Shown here piece by piece: positions 1-8,353 of a stretch of 39,920 nucleotides of DNA (the first letter of the stretch is position 1; each line of letters opens with the position of its first letter). Location: NCBI GenBank assembly GCA_035620555.1, contig DASPGQ010000558.1:1-39920 (forward strand), read 5' to 3'. Source of the stretch: Vicinamibacteria bacterium. GTDB taxonomy: Bacteria; Acidobacteriota; Vicinamibacteria; Marinacidobacterales; SMYC01. A model generated the notes under the pieces. It was not told the DNA's origin, made no database searches, and saw only the letters and a list, made by a program, of their open reading frames with translations. Made by a program: the position numbers and the translations under genes.

Positions 1-1190
1 TCCCGGTCTCGCGCGGTCTGGAGCCTTCCCAGAAACCAGGTGCCGATGTTGGAGAGGCCCTTGTAGTCGAGGTCGACAGGATTCTGCGTGGCGAGCACGA
101 CACCGAGTCCGAAGGCTCGAGCCTGTTTGAGCAATGTCAGCATGGGAGCCTTGGAAGGCGGCGCGGCGACCGGGGGAAAGAAGCCGAAGACCTCGTCCAT
201 GTACAGGATCGCGCGAAGGCTTCCCGTACCTTCTTGTCCGCGCATCCATCCAATGACCTCTTCGAGAAAAAGCGTGACGAAGAACATCCTTTCGGCGTCG
301 GAGAGGTGGGCGATGTAGAGAACGCTGAGACATGGCCGGCCGTCGTCATCGCGCAGCAATCGGCTCACGTCGAGAGGCTCACCTTGAAGCCAGGAAGCAA
401 ATGCTGTCGAGGCGAGCAAGCTGTTGAGCCGCGTTGCCAGCGATAGACGCTCCTTCGCCGGGAAGAACGTCTCCAAATCCATGGCTCCGAGACGGCCGAA
501 GGGGGGATCGACCGACGCTCGCACGAGCTCCTCCAGGCTGGTGGTCTCACCCTTCGACCAGGCGTGCTCGACGAGGTTCGATAGAAGGATGTGCTCCCGG
601 CTCGTCATTGGATCGCCCTCGATGCCGGCAAGGCCGAGCAGCGCCGAGACGGTCGTTTCGACTCGCTTGCCGATCGCGTCAGGGTTGCTTCGCGCGTCTT
701 CGCTCGGGCATTCGAAGCTCCGAAGCAGGGCGAGGGGACGCCCCGAGGCGCTTCCGGGGGTGAAGATCTGGACCGAGCCCGCCCGCTCGAGCATCCCGAG
801 TCGCTCTTTGGACTGCCCCCACGCCGAGAGTCCCCGCTCCCATCTGGCGGCTTCGTCTCGAGCCAACTCCTCCGGCGTGACGCCTCGCCGGGAGGCCTCG
901 CTGGGGTCGATCCACGCCGCAAAGGACTCGGGAGACAAATCGGTAAAGCGAAGGAGAAGGTTCGCCATGTCGCCTTTGGGGTCGATGACGAGCGCCGGAA
1001 CGCCATCCAGCAGGGCCTCTTCGAGAAGAACCGTCGAGAGACCCGTCTTGCCGCTCCCCGTCATCCCGACGATGAGCCCATGGGTCGTCAGATCTTTCGA
1101 ATCGTAAAGAAGGAGATCGGCTCTCGTCTCTGACCGACGAGGGTCGTAAACCTTCCCCAGATAAAACGCACCGAGCTTCTCGAACTGCAT
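1..1190 (-). CDS. HerA-like/DUF87 ATP-binding protein, C-terminus cut by window edge
   Basis: The reading frame is open from the ATG at 1190 to the window edge, so about 396 N-terminal residues are visible and the end is missing. An in-frame TGA lies two codons upstream of the ATG, which fixes the start. The N-terminus reads MQFEKLGAFYLGK and is followed by a Walker A loop, GMTGSGKTG, near residue 42. A Walker B-like stretch, ILYMDEVFGFFPP, and the sensor-like phrase VLATQNPVDLDYKGLSNIG come near the edge. These are typical of HerA/DUF87-type P-loop ATPases, which form hexameric DNA-translocating or similar motors. No partner nuclease (NurA) is visible. The substrate cannot be read from the sequence. 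Family assignment is good; function is inferred only at the level of ATP-driven motor. Confidence 0.85.
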   Translation of the reverse strand, partial: MQFEKLGAFYLGKVYDPRRSETRADLLLYDSKDLTTHGLIVGMTGSGKTGLSTVLLEEALLDGVPALVIDPKGDMANLLLRFTDLSPESFAAWIDPSEASRRGVTPEELARDEAARWERGLSAWGQSKERLGMLERAGSVQIFTPGSASGRPLALLRSFECPSEDARSNPDAIGKRVETTVSALLGLAGIEGDPMTSREHILLSNLVEHAWSKGETTSLEELVRASVDPPFGRLGAMDLETFFPAKERLSLATRLNSLLASTAFASWLQGEPLDVSRLLRDDDGRPCLSVLYIAHLSDAERMFFVTLFLEEVIGWMRGQEGTGSLRAILYMDEVFGFFPPVAAPPSKAPMLTLLKQARAFGLGVVLATQNPVDLDYKGLSNIGTWFLGRLQTARDR

Positions 1191-1284
1191 CTTTCAAGCG
1201 CCGAGGAACGACTCGGGATCATAGGCAACGGGGAATTTCCCGGCAAGCGACAGTCGATTCTTCGGAGGCGGGCGGGCTCGCGCG

Positions 1285-1842
1285 CTAACCGAGCTCCGAG
1301 ATTCGCCTCTCGATGGTATGAAAGACGAGAGACCCCAGTTTTTTTTCAGTCTCCTCGGAGACGCCGATGAACCGGACCCCGATGCCTCGACGAATACGCA
1401 GCTCGGGAATCCCGGCCTTCGCGCACCAGATCACTTCGCCCTGGAGCTCGAGCATATCCTCCGAGTCGTCGAAGGAGATGCCGGCGATGTATAGGGTCAC
1501 GCGGGCGCCCACATCGACGAGCCGATCGGTGGCGAGAAACGTTCCGCCGCGACTCAAGTTCACCACACTGGCGTCGAAGGACCCACCCTCGTGGTCGACG
1601 ACCGCATGGGCCTCGACGGGAACGCGCAGGAGACTCTCGTCGGAGAGATTGTCACGAATCTCCTCGGCCGACGGAGACTTCGGCCTGTCGGGCCCCAGCC
1701 CCGAGTGAAAAATGATCAGGTCGTAGACGACCTTGAGCTCCTCCCACCGTTCCTCGTCCGCCGGGCTCAGACCCGGGTCCTTCCGGTTTCGGGCAGCATT
1801 CAGCTCGTCGTATTTCCGGATCAGATCGAGCACCGTCTTCAC
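1285..1842 (-). CDS. PilZ-domain protein
   Basis: A 185-residue protein starting at GTG 1842, with AAGGA about 10 bases upstream. Residues 1-65 look helical and charged. The PilZ barrel begins near LRVPVEAHAVV (about residue 71) and carries the NLSRGG signature that matches the PilZ [D/N]xSxxG motif. The usual upstream RxxxR c-di-GMP clamp is incomplete, because only one Arg is present in RVPVE. PilZ proteins normally bind cyclic-di-GMP and control motility, exopolysaccharide or similar outputs. With the incomplete clamp, ligand binding here is uncertain. It resembles the single-domain PilZ proteins common in myxobacteria and acidobacteria. It lies 94 bases upstream of the HerA-like gene on the same strand, but no functional link is visible. 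Confidence 0.8.
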   Translation of the reverse strand: MKTVLDLIRKYDELNAARNRKDPGLSPADEERWEELKVVYDLIIFHSGLGPDRPKSPSAEEIRDNLSDESLLRVPVEAHAVVDHEGGSFDASVVNLSRGGTFLATDRLVDVGARVTLYIAGISFDDSEDMLELQGEVIWCAKAGIPELRIRRGIGVRFIGVSEETEKKLGSLVFHTIERRISELG

Positions 1843-2017
1843 GTTGCTTCAATCCTTGCACGCATCATGCCGAATGGACTGTAGCACTTAAGCGTTACGA
1901 TTGCAGGCTTTAGCGCGTGGGCACCGAGTTCAGCCGTGGGAAAAAACACACATTCTCTCCTTCGAGCCCATTTTTACCATGAAGAGACCCGAGTTGCCGC
2001 CTCCGGATCGTTCTTGC
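1843..2017. other. Intergenic region upstream of repeat copy 1
   Basis: This is the first part of the 317-base gap between the PilZ gene and the permease. It should hold the promoter of the PilZ gene on the minus strand. I see no convincing -35/-10 pair, no hairpin of note and no credible small ORF. The plus-strand frame from GTG 1936 runs into the repeat and has no ribosome-binding site. The rest of the gap is repeat copy 1. Confidence 0.5.
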
Positions 2018-2149
2018 TAGTCAGGCTGATGAAAAAGTACGCTCTAGGCTGCGCGAGCGGAGCGAGCCCGGCGCGCTGGCCGCGCCGTAAGCAGCCCGAG
2101 CCGTGGCGGCTCGATCGAATACAGGTCCCGCCACGGCATTGAACACTAG
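2018..2149 (+). repeat. Structured dispersed repeat, copy 1 (upstream of permease)
   Basis: About 132 bases that recur in inverted orientation at 28841-28970. By eye alignment, the 100-base core 2050-2149 matches the other copy at 93 of 100 positions; the first 32 bases are more divergent but share TGATGAAAAA. The core contains a hairpin GGCGCG-CTGGC-CGCGCC (about 2070-2086) and a second dyad, CCGTGGCGG and CCGCCACGG (2101-2109 and 2128-2136), with an 18-base loop. The copy ends in CACTAG, 10 bases before the permease ATG, next to the purine run AGAGAG that serves as ribosome-binding site. No protein is encoded. It could be a MITE/REP-type element or a cis-regulatory leader. Confidence 0.85.
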
Positions 2150-2159
2150 AGAGAGATGA

Positions 2160-4616
2160 ATGATGGAGAATCTGCTGCAGGATGCCCGTTACGCGCTCCG
2201 AGGGTGGTTGAGACGGCCAGGCTTCACCGCCCTCATCATCGTCACGCTCGCACTCGGGATCGGAGCCAATAGCGCCGTCTTCAGTGTCATCGACGGCGTG
2301 CTCCTCCGACCGCTTCCCTATCCGGACCCCCAGCAGCTCGTGCTGATTCGGACCGAGCTCCCCGAGCAAGGAGGTCTCTTTCCGAAGAGCTCGGGCCCGG
2401 AGATACTCGATTTGAAAGAGCGGGCAGGGTCGCTCGAGACCATCGGGGGCATCTGGGCGCGTCCTGCAGCGCTGACCGACGATCGAAGCGAGCCCGAGGA
2501 GATCGAGATGGGCTTCGTGACCGCGGGGTTTCTCTCCGTGCTCGGCGTAACGCCTCTTCTCGGGCGCGACATCTCTCCCGAGGAGGACGTCCTCGGCGCA
2601 CCTCAAGTCATCGTACTGAGCTACGGTCTCTGGCAGCGTCGCTATGGCGGTGAGACGGACATCGTGGGCAAGACGATCGAAATGGACGGCATCTCTCACA
2701 CCGTGGTCGGAGTGATGCCCGAGCGCTTTGCCCTGTGGATGCCTCCCGACTCGGGAGTTCCGAAGTCACTCCAAGCCTGGGTACCCTGGGGCGGGGGTTA
2801 CGAAGAAATGTCGCGCTCGTTTCGTGTCTTCACCGTCGTGGGACGGCTTCGGACCGAGCTCGACGTGCAGAAGGCGCGCTCCGAGCTAGCCGATATCGCA
2901 GCCCGCATCGCGGCAGACTTCCCCGCGGATTACGAGCGGTCGGGCTTTCGGCTGCACCTGGAGCCGCTTCACGACGACGTGACCGCGCCGGTCCGCCCCG
3001 CGCTTCTGGTCCTCTGGGCGACGGTTGGCTTCGTGCTGCTCATCGCCTGCGCGAACGTTACGAACCTGCTCTTGGTTCGGGCGACGGGAATGGAGCGGGA
3101 GATCGTTCTGCGAACCGCGCTCGGCGCCAGCCGCCGTCGCGTGATGAGACAGGTCGTCACCGAGAGCATGCTTCTCGCCGCGCTCGGTGGCGCTCTGGGG
3201 CTGGTTTTGGCACGATGGGGCATCGTCGCCTTAGAATGGCTCCGTCCGGGAGAGCTTCCGCGCCTGGAAGAGGTCGACGTGGGCATCCGTGCGGTCGTCT
3301 TCGCGACCGTGGCCGTGACTCTCGCCGGTGCTGTCATCGGGCTACTCGCGGCCTTCCATCTTTCGCCCGCTCAGCTCCCCTCGGGGCTCAAAGGGCGATC
3401 CATCGGCGAGGGGGCGCGTCATCGCCTGCGCGGAGTGCTCGTCGTGGGTGAGGTTGCGTTGGCGCTCGTGCTTCTGGTGGGCGCGGGACTGCTGTTCCAA
3501 ACTTTCGTCTCGCTTTCCGCCGCCGATCTGGGATACCGGACCGACGGAGTCACCACCTTGAAGCTTTCACTCATCGACTCCGCGTACTCGTACCGGGACC
3601 CCGCCAAGATCGCCGGCTTCTATCGGTCGCTCGTCGAAAGGGTTTCCGAGCGGTCAGGCGTCACCGCGGTTGGCGCATCGACCCAGCTTCCACTCGATGG
3701 CTTTTCGAACCGCACCGCGCCCTACGCCTATGAGACCGAAGACGACATCATCGAATGGGACACGGTCACGGCAGACTACCGTACGGTGACTCCCGGGTTT
3801 CTCGAAGCCCTCAGAGTTCCGTTGCTCGATGGCAGGCTGTTCGATTGGACCGACGACATGGATCATCCGAACGTCGTCGTGGTCGACGAGAAGCTTGCGG
3901 CGGCCGCCTGGCCCTCCCAGCCGGCCGTCGGCAAACGCCTTCAGGTACTCACTTTCCTCCACGGTGAGTTCCGTCCGACCTGGAGCGAAGTGATCGGCGT
4001 CGTGGGGCATGTACGCAATCACCCGGGGATCGATGGCCAGGAGCAGGTGTTTCTGCCACACTCGCAGTCGCCGCAACGCACGATGACCGTCGCCGTCCGG
4101 AGCGAGCTTTCGGTTGCGACGTTGTCGGCCGCGATTCGAACCGAAGTCGCCCGCCTCGAGCCTACCCAGCCCATCCACGCGATCCAACCCATGGAGGAAT
4201 ACCGCGCGGGTGCGGTCGCCGAGAACCGGTTCACGATGTTGGCCCTTGGAGCGTTCTCGTCCGTCGCTCTGGTTCTTGCGTCTCTCGGCCTCTACGGCAT
4301 CATCGCCTTCACCGTGGGCCGGCGGACGCGTGAGATCGGAATCCGTCTCGCGCTCGGCGCAACGCCCCGCGACATCTTGCGGGACGTCCTGGCGCAGGGA
4401 CTCCGGCTCGTCGGAGCCGGACTCGTCCTCGGGACGGCCGTCGCCCTTGTATTCACGCGCGTCCTCGAAGGTCTGCTGTTCGGCGTTTCTTCCAGGGATC
4501 CGCTCACGTTCACGGCCATGCCGCTGCTTGTCGTCGCGGTCGCCGTCGCGGCGTGCTACCTTCCCGGCCGCCGTGCCGCTTCGTCGCACCCCGCCACGGC
4601 GCTGCGAGAGGAGTGA
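2160..4616 (+). CDS. Orphan MacB/FtsX-type ABC permease (ADOP-like)
   Basis: An 818-residue membrane protein with the acidobacterial 'duplicated orphan permease' layout. It has an N-terminal membrane anchor (LLQDARYALRGWLRRPGFTA), the IGANSAVFSVIDGVLLRPLPYP signature, a MacB periplasmic core, a first FtsX block (about residues 285-400, with NLLLVRATGMEREI), a second MacB core and a C-terminal FtsX block (about residues 690-815, with GRRTREIGIRLALGATPRDI). No ATP-binding or membrane-fusion subunit is adjacent, which is what 'orphan' means here. Two ATGs are possible, 2160 and 2163, both just after AGAGAG. The family is related to MacB efflux and lipoprotein-release permeases, but the substrate is unknown. 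The last 61 bases overlap the convergent gene downstream. Repeat copy 1 ends 10 bases before the start. Confidence 0.93.
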   Translation: MMENLLQDARYALRGWLRRPGFTALIIVTLALGIGANSAVFSVIDGVLLRPLPYPDPQQLVLIRTELPEQGGLFPKSSGPEILDLKERAGSLETIGGIWARPAALTDDRSEPEEIEMGFVTAGFLSVLGVTPLLGRDISPEEDVLGAPQVIVLSYGLWQRRYGGETDIVGKTIEMDGISHTVVGVMPERFALWMPPDSGVPKSLQAWVPWGGGYEEMSRSFRVFTVVGRLRTELDVQKARSELADIAARIAADFPADYERSGFRLHLEPLHDDVTAPVRPALLVLWATVGFVLLIACANVTNLLLVRATGMEREIVLRTALGASRRRVMRQVVTESMLLAALGGALGLVLARWGIVALEWLRPGELPRLEEVDVGIRAVVFATVAVTLAGAVIGLLAAFHLSPAQLPSGLKGRSIGEGARHRLRGVLVVGEVALALVLLVGAGLLFQTFVSLSAADLGYRTDGVTTLKLSLIDSAYSYRDPAKIAGFYRSLVERVSERSGVTAVGASTQLPLDGFSNRTAPYAYETEDDIIEWDTVTADYRTVTPGFLEALRVPLLDGRLFDWTDDMDHPNVVVVDEKLAAAAWPSQPAVGKRLQVLTFLHGEFRPTWSEVIGVVGHVRNHPGIDGQEQVFLPHSQSPQRTMTVAVRSELSVATLSAAIRTEVARLEPTQPIHAIQPMEEYRAGAVAENRFTMLALGAFSSVALVLASLGLYGIIAFTVGRRTREIGIRLALGATPRDILRDVLAQGLRLVGAGLVLGTAVALVFTRVLEGLLFGVSSRDPLTFTAMPLLVVAVAVAACYLPGRRAASSHPATALREE

Positions 4617-5374
4617 ACGGTCGAGTCGGTCAGGAACATGTGACCGGGAGCGTGGGTGATGAGAAGCTCCGGCCGGGCAGCGACCACGGCCAGGATCGCC
4701 GTGACGCCACATCCCCAGAAGACAGGCACCTCTCCGTCGAGAACGCTCACCTCCTGTCCGAAATCGGGCTCGGCAATGCGCGCGATTCCGATGGCGCTCG
4801 GATCGCCGCTGTGAATCGGGGCCCCGTGTGAGAGGGGGAATCGGCTGGTAATCTCGCAGACATCCGCCACTCGGCTCTTCTCCACAGGCCTCATGGAAAC
4901 GACGACAGGGCCGGCGAAGCTACCCACGCTCTGGCAGCGGCGGTTCGTGACGTACATCGGCACCACTTTGTCCTCGTCCTGATGGCGAAGCGGGATCCCC
5001 GCTTCGGCCAGCGCACTCTCGAATGTGAAGCTGCAACCCAGAAGAAAGCTCACGAGGTCCTCGCGCCAGATCGGGACGACGTCGGTGGGCTCGGCGACGA
5101 GCTCGCCGTGGCGATAGACGCGATATCTCGGTACGTCGGTTCGAAGGTCAGCGGACGGAGCGCTCGCCCGGGGTGCGAGCTCACCGGGTGCCGTCTGCTC
5201 GATCAAAGGACAGGAGCGAGAGTTTCGCTCGCAGAAGAGACGAAAATCCGCCGCATGGCGCTCGGGAACGACGACGAGGTTCGCCTGGACGAAGCGGGGA
5301 CAAAGCCCCGACGTGCTCGCACGAAACGCTCCCGAGCGAATCCGGGCACGAAGCGCCTCGAGCTCAGGATCCAA
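4556..5374 (-). CDS. DUF1445 / YcsI-type putative hydro-lyase (D-glutamate cyclase family)
   Basis: A 272-residue cytosolic protein. The stretch GLCPRFVQANLVVVPERHAADF near the N-terminus and the end motif LLITHAPGHMFLTD are diagnostic of the YcsI/DUF1445 family, which Pfam links to vertebrate D-glutamate cyclase. GVTAILAV and FLLGCSFTFESAL are other family-like stretches. The reaction in bacteria is not settled; hydro-lyase is the usual annotation. The start is TTG 5374, preceded by AGGGG at a 6-base spacing and only 9 bases after the stop of the upstream gene, so the two are probably co-translated. About 22 residues follow the conserved HAPGHMFLTD end. That tail lies in the 61-base convergent overlap with the permease gene and may have been gained by loss of an earlier stop. 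Confidence 0.85.
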   Translation of the reverse strand: MDPELEALRARIRSGAFRASTSGLCPRFVQANLVVVPERHAADFRLFCERNSRSCPLIEQTAPGELAPRASAPSADLRTDVPRYRVYRHGELVAEPTDVVPIWREDLVSFLLGCSFTFESALAEAGIPLRHQDEDKVVPMYVTNRRCQSVGSFAGPVVVSMRPVEKSRVADVCEITSRFPLSHGAPIHSGDPSAIGIARIAEPDFGQEVSVLDGEVPVFWGCGVTAILAVVAARPELLITHAPGHMFLTDSTVHSSRSAVAGCDEAARRPGR

Positions 5375-5383
5375 CCGCTGCCC

Positions 5384-5749
5384 CTATTGGAGGACCCAGG
5401 CGCTCGTCTCCATGTCCCACAGATACTCATAGCTTCTCTCGAACCGGTCGGTGGCGTAGCCATCGAGCTCGGGCGTCTTGCTCTCTACGATGAAGCGAAT
5501 CGTGCCGGCGTAGGGTCGCGCCGCGTCTCCCGGCACCGGACGGACCTCGACCGAATCGATCGTCCAGGTGATCTTGACCCCGAGGCTGGGGTTCACATCG
5601 GCCTCTGCCTCGCGCTTTTCCGACTCGGCGATCTCTCTCAAGGCGGCCTCGACGTCGGTTTGGGGCGGCGGGGACTTGGAGATTGCCGAACAGGAAAAAT
5701 GGGCCAACAAAACGATGGCAACGGACAGAATCGTGTTGGGACGCATCAT
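5384..5749 (-). CDS. Small exported protein, unknown function
   Basis: A 121-residue protein that I do not recognise. The N-terminus MMRPNTILSVAIVLLAHFSCSA is a signal peptide. The Cys could be a lipidation site, but HFSC is a poor lipobox, so it may be either a lipoprotein or periplasmic. A short helical, charged segment (about residues 30-50) is followed by a beta-rich domain with WTIDSVEVRPV and GTIRFIVESKTPEL, and the end SYEYLWDMETSAWVLQ. ATG codons at 5749 and 5746 are both possible. It is followed after 9 bases by the DUF1445 gene and probably shares its mRNA. No function can be assigned. Confidence 0.7.
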   Translation of the reverse strand: MMRPNTILSVAIVLLAHFSCSAISKSPPPQTDVEAALREIAESEKREAEADVNPSLGVKITWTIDSVEVRPVPGDAARPYAGTIRFIVESKTPELDGYATDRFERSYEYLWDMETSAWVLQ

Positions 5750-5804
5750 GAAGAGGCTAGCAGCGGGACCGCATGGAATTCAACCGACGAGAGAGCGCCC
5801 GGAG

Positions 5805-7253
5805 CTATGTCCTGGGCAGCCCACCGAAAGCGACGAGCTTCGTCTCGAGGTACTCCTCGAGACCCTCCTGGCCCGATTCGGAGCCGAGGCCGCTCGACTT
5901 CCATCCGGGGAAAGGCGCTTCGGTCGCTTGAGGCGCCCATTCGTTGACGCCGATCATGCCGAACTCGAGGCCCTCGTAACACCGGATGGCGGTGTGGATA
6001 TCCCGGGTCCACACGTAAGCGGCGAGACCGTAGTCGGTACGATTCGCGGCGGCGATGGCTTCGTCCACCTCGTCGAAAGATGCGATCGGCAAGACCGGTC
6101 CGAATATCTCTTCGGAAAAGATCGGGTGATCCGGCTGGACGCCGCTCAGGACGGTTGGCTCATAAAAGAACCCCCGCTCGATTTCCTCGGGTCGAGAGCC
6201 TCCCGCGAGGACCGAGACGCCCCGCGACCTCGCATCCACGACCATCGCCTCGACCCGCTCTCGTTGGGCCCGATTGATGAGCGGCCCGACGTCCGTATCC
6301 GGCGAGAGCCCGTGACCGATTCTCAAGTCCTTCACCTGCGGAACGACTCTTTCCGAGAACTCCTCGGCGCAGCTCGCGTGAACGAAAAATCGCTGAGGCG
6401 AGACGCAGACTTGCCCCGCGTTGCGGAACTTGGCGGAAACAGCCGACCGGGCCACCAGGTCGAGGTCGGCGTCGGGAAAAATCAATACTGGGGCGTTTCC
6501 CCCGAGCTCGAGAGAGAGACGTTTGAACGTGCGGGACGCACCATCCATGAGGATACGGCCCACGCGCACGCTCCCGGTGAAACTGATCTTCCGGCAAACC
6601 GGCGATTCGAGAAGAGCTTGCCCCATCGGGCCCGGCTCACCATTGACCAGATTCAGCACCCCGGCGGGCAGCTCCACTTCGTGTAGCACGTTCGCAAGCT
6701 CCATCGCCGTGAGTGGTGTGTATTCCGAAGGTCGTGCGACGACGGTGCAGCCCGCGGCCAGAGCGGCGGCCCAGGCTCGCACCGGGTTGTAGGCAGGAAA
6801 ATTCCATGCGGTGATGACGCCGACGACGCCGATGGGCTGCTTGAGCACCATCATGCGCTTCGACGCGACTCGCGATGGAATCACGCGCCCATAAGCCCGT
6901 TTCGCCTCCTCCCCGAACCACTCGAACAGGTCCGCCGCCACCTGCCACTCCCCCTTCGCCTGAGCGAGCGGCTTTCCGCTTTCCTTGACCGTCACCTCGG
7001 CCAGTCGATCCACGCGGCTGCGAATCCGATCGGCGGCGTTTCTCAGGTATGAAGCTCGAGTGTACGCCGTGGCGTGGGACCACGCCGGTAGGGCTCGCTC
7101 GGCGCTGTCCAGAGCCAAGCGGCTGTCCGTGCCGTTTCCGAAGGGAACCGTAACGATGGCGAGCTCGGTGGCCGGGTCGATGACGTCCCAGGTGCCGCCA
7201 TTAGTGGCGTCGACCCATTCGCCTCCGATGTACTGTTTGTAAACGGAGCTCAC
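5805..7253 (-). CDS. Aldehyde dehydrogenase, succinate-semialdehyde dehydrogenase type
   Basis: A 482-residue NAD(P)-dependent aldehyde dehydrogenase of full family length. The catalytic Glu is in ELGGNAP (Glu249) and the nucleophile is in GQVCVSPQR (Cys283). The Rossmann part contains ITAWNFPAYNPVR and FTGSVRVGR. The overall pattern resembles GabD-like enzymes that oxidise succinate semialdehyde to succinate in GABA or related degradation. The residue that is normally Lys in the cofactor-contacting KPSE motif is Arg174 here (VVARPSEYTP), a conservative but uncommon change. The start is GTG 7253, with only a G-rich stretch upstream. The NAD-glutamate dehydrogenase nearby on the same strand fits a glutamate/GABA theme. 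Substrate is inferred from similarity and other short-chain aldehydes remain possible. Confidence 0.9.
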   Translation of the reverse strand: MSSVYKQYIGGEWVDATNGGTWDVIDPATELAIVTVPFGNGTDSRLALDSAERALPAWSHATAYTRASYLRNAADRIRSRVDRLAEVTVKESGKPLAQAKGEWQVAADLFEWFGEEAKRAYGRVIPSRVASKRMMVLKQPIGVVGVITAWNFPAYNPVRAWAAALAAGCTVVARPSEYTPLTAMELANVLHEVELPAGVLNLVNGEPGPMGQALLESPVCRKISFTGSVRVGRILMDGASRTFKRLSLELGGNAPVLIFPDADLDLVARSAVSAKFRNAGQVCVSPQRFFVHASCAEEFSERVVPQVKDLRIGHGLSPDTDVGPLINRAQRERVEAMVVDARSRGVSVLAGGSRPEEIERGFFYEPTVLSGVQPDHPIFSEEIFGPVLPIASFDEVDEAIAAANRTDYGLAAYVWTRDIHTAIRCYEGLEFGMIGVNEWAPQATEAPFPGWKSSGLGSESGQEGLEEYLETKLVAFGGLPRT

Positions 7254-7275
7254 GCCCCCATGTTACAACGAAGTG

Positions 7276-7977
7276 TCAGTGGCCTGGCAGGAACTCGGAC
7301 AGCTCACCCACGACGACGGAGAAGGCGTCGTGGTCCGCGCGATCCGCGGTGCGGCCGGCGGCGACGGCCATCGTGACCTTCCCGCCGTGATCGCTCAGCC
7401 GGCGCGCGCAGGCTCGCATCGTGGCACTCGACATGAAGAGGTAGTCCACGAGAATGACGGGAACGGTCGGATCCAGCCAGCGGATCACCGCGAGATTCTC
7501 GTACAGCTCGGAACAACTGGCCGGACGTAGGCTCGGCGGGGCCGTCGGTTTCTTCCAGCGAAGCGCATCGACCACATCGGCCTCGACGCCATGAGAAGCG
7601 ATCGATATGGCGAGCAGCATCGTCCATGGCGCTCCGGTCGACTCCACCGTCGACCTCAAGGTGGGAACGGGAACGAGAGCGAAAGGCGACTTCTCGGAGC
7701 TCGACGCCAGGTAGCGCGCGACCATCTCCCCGAACCAATCGATGGAGTCATCGGCGTTGGCTCGCGTAAGGAATCGTTCCTCCCGACCAACCGGTATGGG
7801 AGACGAGCCATGAAGCTTCTCTCCCCGGAGCGCTAGAAGGAAATTACGCACGTCGCGGTGCCTCGGGGTCTGCATGGCCTTGTTGGGAACATAGGTGGAA
7901 AAGCAGACCACCCGCATCGGGCCTCCAGCGGCCGAGCTATGAGCGAATCGACCTCGTGGTACCGATTCGTGGATTCG
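7276..7977 (-). CDS. Degenerate phosphoribosyltransferase-like (ComF-like) protein
   Basis: A 233-residue protein from ATG 7977, chosen because GGAGG lies 8 bases upstream; an open frame continues to 8082 but would run into the predicted promoter. The C-terminal half has the ComF-like order: a FALVPVPTLRS strand, a region equivalent to DxLRWxKPT, then VILVDYLFMSSATMRACARRL. In active type I phosphoribosyltransferases the last segment is the PRPP loop, usually VDDVxTTGAT. Here the second Asp is Tyr and TTG is MSS, so PRPP binding is probably lost. Role unknown; a structural or nucleic-acid-related role is possible. It is 22 bases upstream of the aldehyde dehydrogenase gene and likely co-transcribed with it. 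Confidence 0.65.
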   Translation of the reverse strand, partial: RIHESVPRGRFAHSSAAGGPMRVVCFSTYVPNKAMQTPRHRDVRNFLLALRGEKLHGSSPIPVGREERFLTRANADDSIDWFGEMVARYLASSSEKSPFALVPVPTLRSTVESTGAPWTMLLAISIASHGVEADVVDALRWKKPTAPPSLRPASCSELYENLAVIRWLDPTVPVILVDYLFMSSATMRACARRLSDHGGKVTMAVAAGRTADRADHDAFSVVVGELSEFLPGH

Positions 7978-8353
7978 CATGGCTTGCTCCTCCCGAACCG
8001 AGGACATGAGGGAAGTCGTCGGCGCGTCGCCAATCAGGGGGTTGGGAGACTCAACAGTACGTTTTTTCCCCATAGCTGTCAAGGAGATTCTTCTCGGATC
8101 CAGAACAAAATGAAAGACTTAACTCCCTGCTAATGACTTGGCGATGGGGAATAGCCCCCAGGGCCTTCCCTTTCTGATCGCTGGGAATATCCCCGACTAT
8201 ACCGCAATGGAATCGGCCATGGTGGATGGCGAACCGCGCGAGCCCGTGATGGCGCCTACTTGGCCGGTGTTTCCATCCGGTGCACCGCTGGCTTGGTTTC
8301 TCTGTCGGCCAACGCCCTACAAGGGCCCTGGTCGACGGCGCCGATTTTGCCCC
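7978..8353. other. Intergenic region between PRT-like gene and glutamate dehydrogenase end
   Basis: A 376-base gap. It holds the minus-strand promoter described separately (8054-8082). The rest contains a small GCCCT-ACA-AGGGC stem at 8314-8326, downstream of the dehydrogenase stop and without a T-run, and no convincing ORF or repeat. Nothing else is seen. Confidence 0.5.
8054..8082 (-). promoter_or_regulatory. Predicted sigma70-type promoter of PRT-like/aldehyde dehydrogenase genes
   Basis: On the minus strand a perfect TTGACA (8082-8077) is separated by 17 bases from TACTGT (8059-8054), a weak -10 box. A transcript from here would have a leader of about 70 bases ending at the GGAGG that precedes ATG 7977, which agrees with that start choice. 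Confidence 0.5.

Noticed and set aside
1936-2142. A 68-codon plus-strand ORF running into repeat copy 1.
   Set aside because: GTG start without ribosome-binding site. The C-terminal half is translated repeat, and the matching repeat copy is not in such an ORF.
4617-5374. Plus-strand ORFs that might extend the permease operon.
   Set aside because: They are antisense to the DUF1445 gene, which has clear family motifs on the other strand.
8314-8326. GCCCT-ACA-AGGGC stem downstream of the glutamate dehydrogenase stop as an intrinsic terminator.
   Set aside because: Only a 5-bp stem with no following T-run on the transcript strand.
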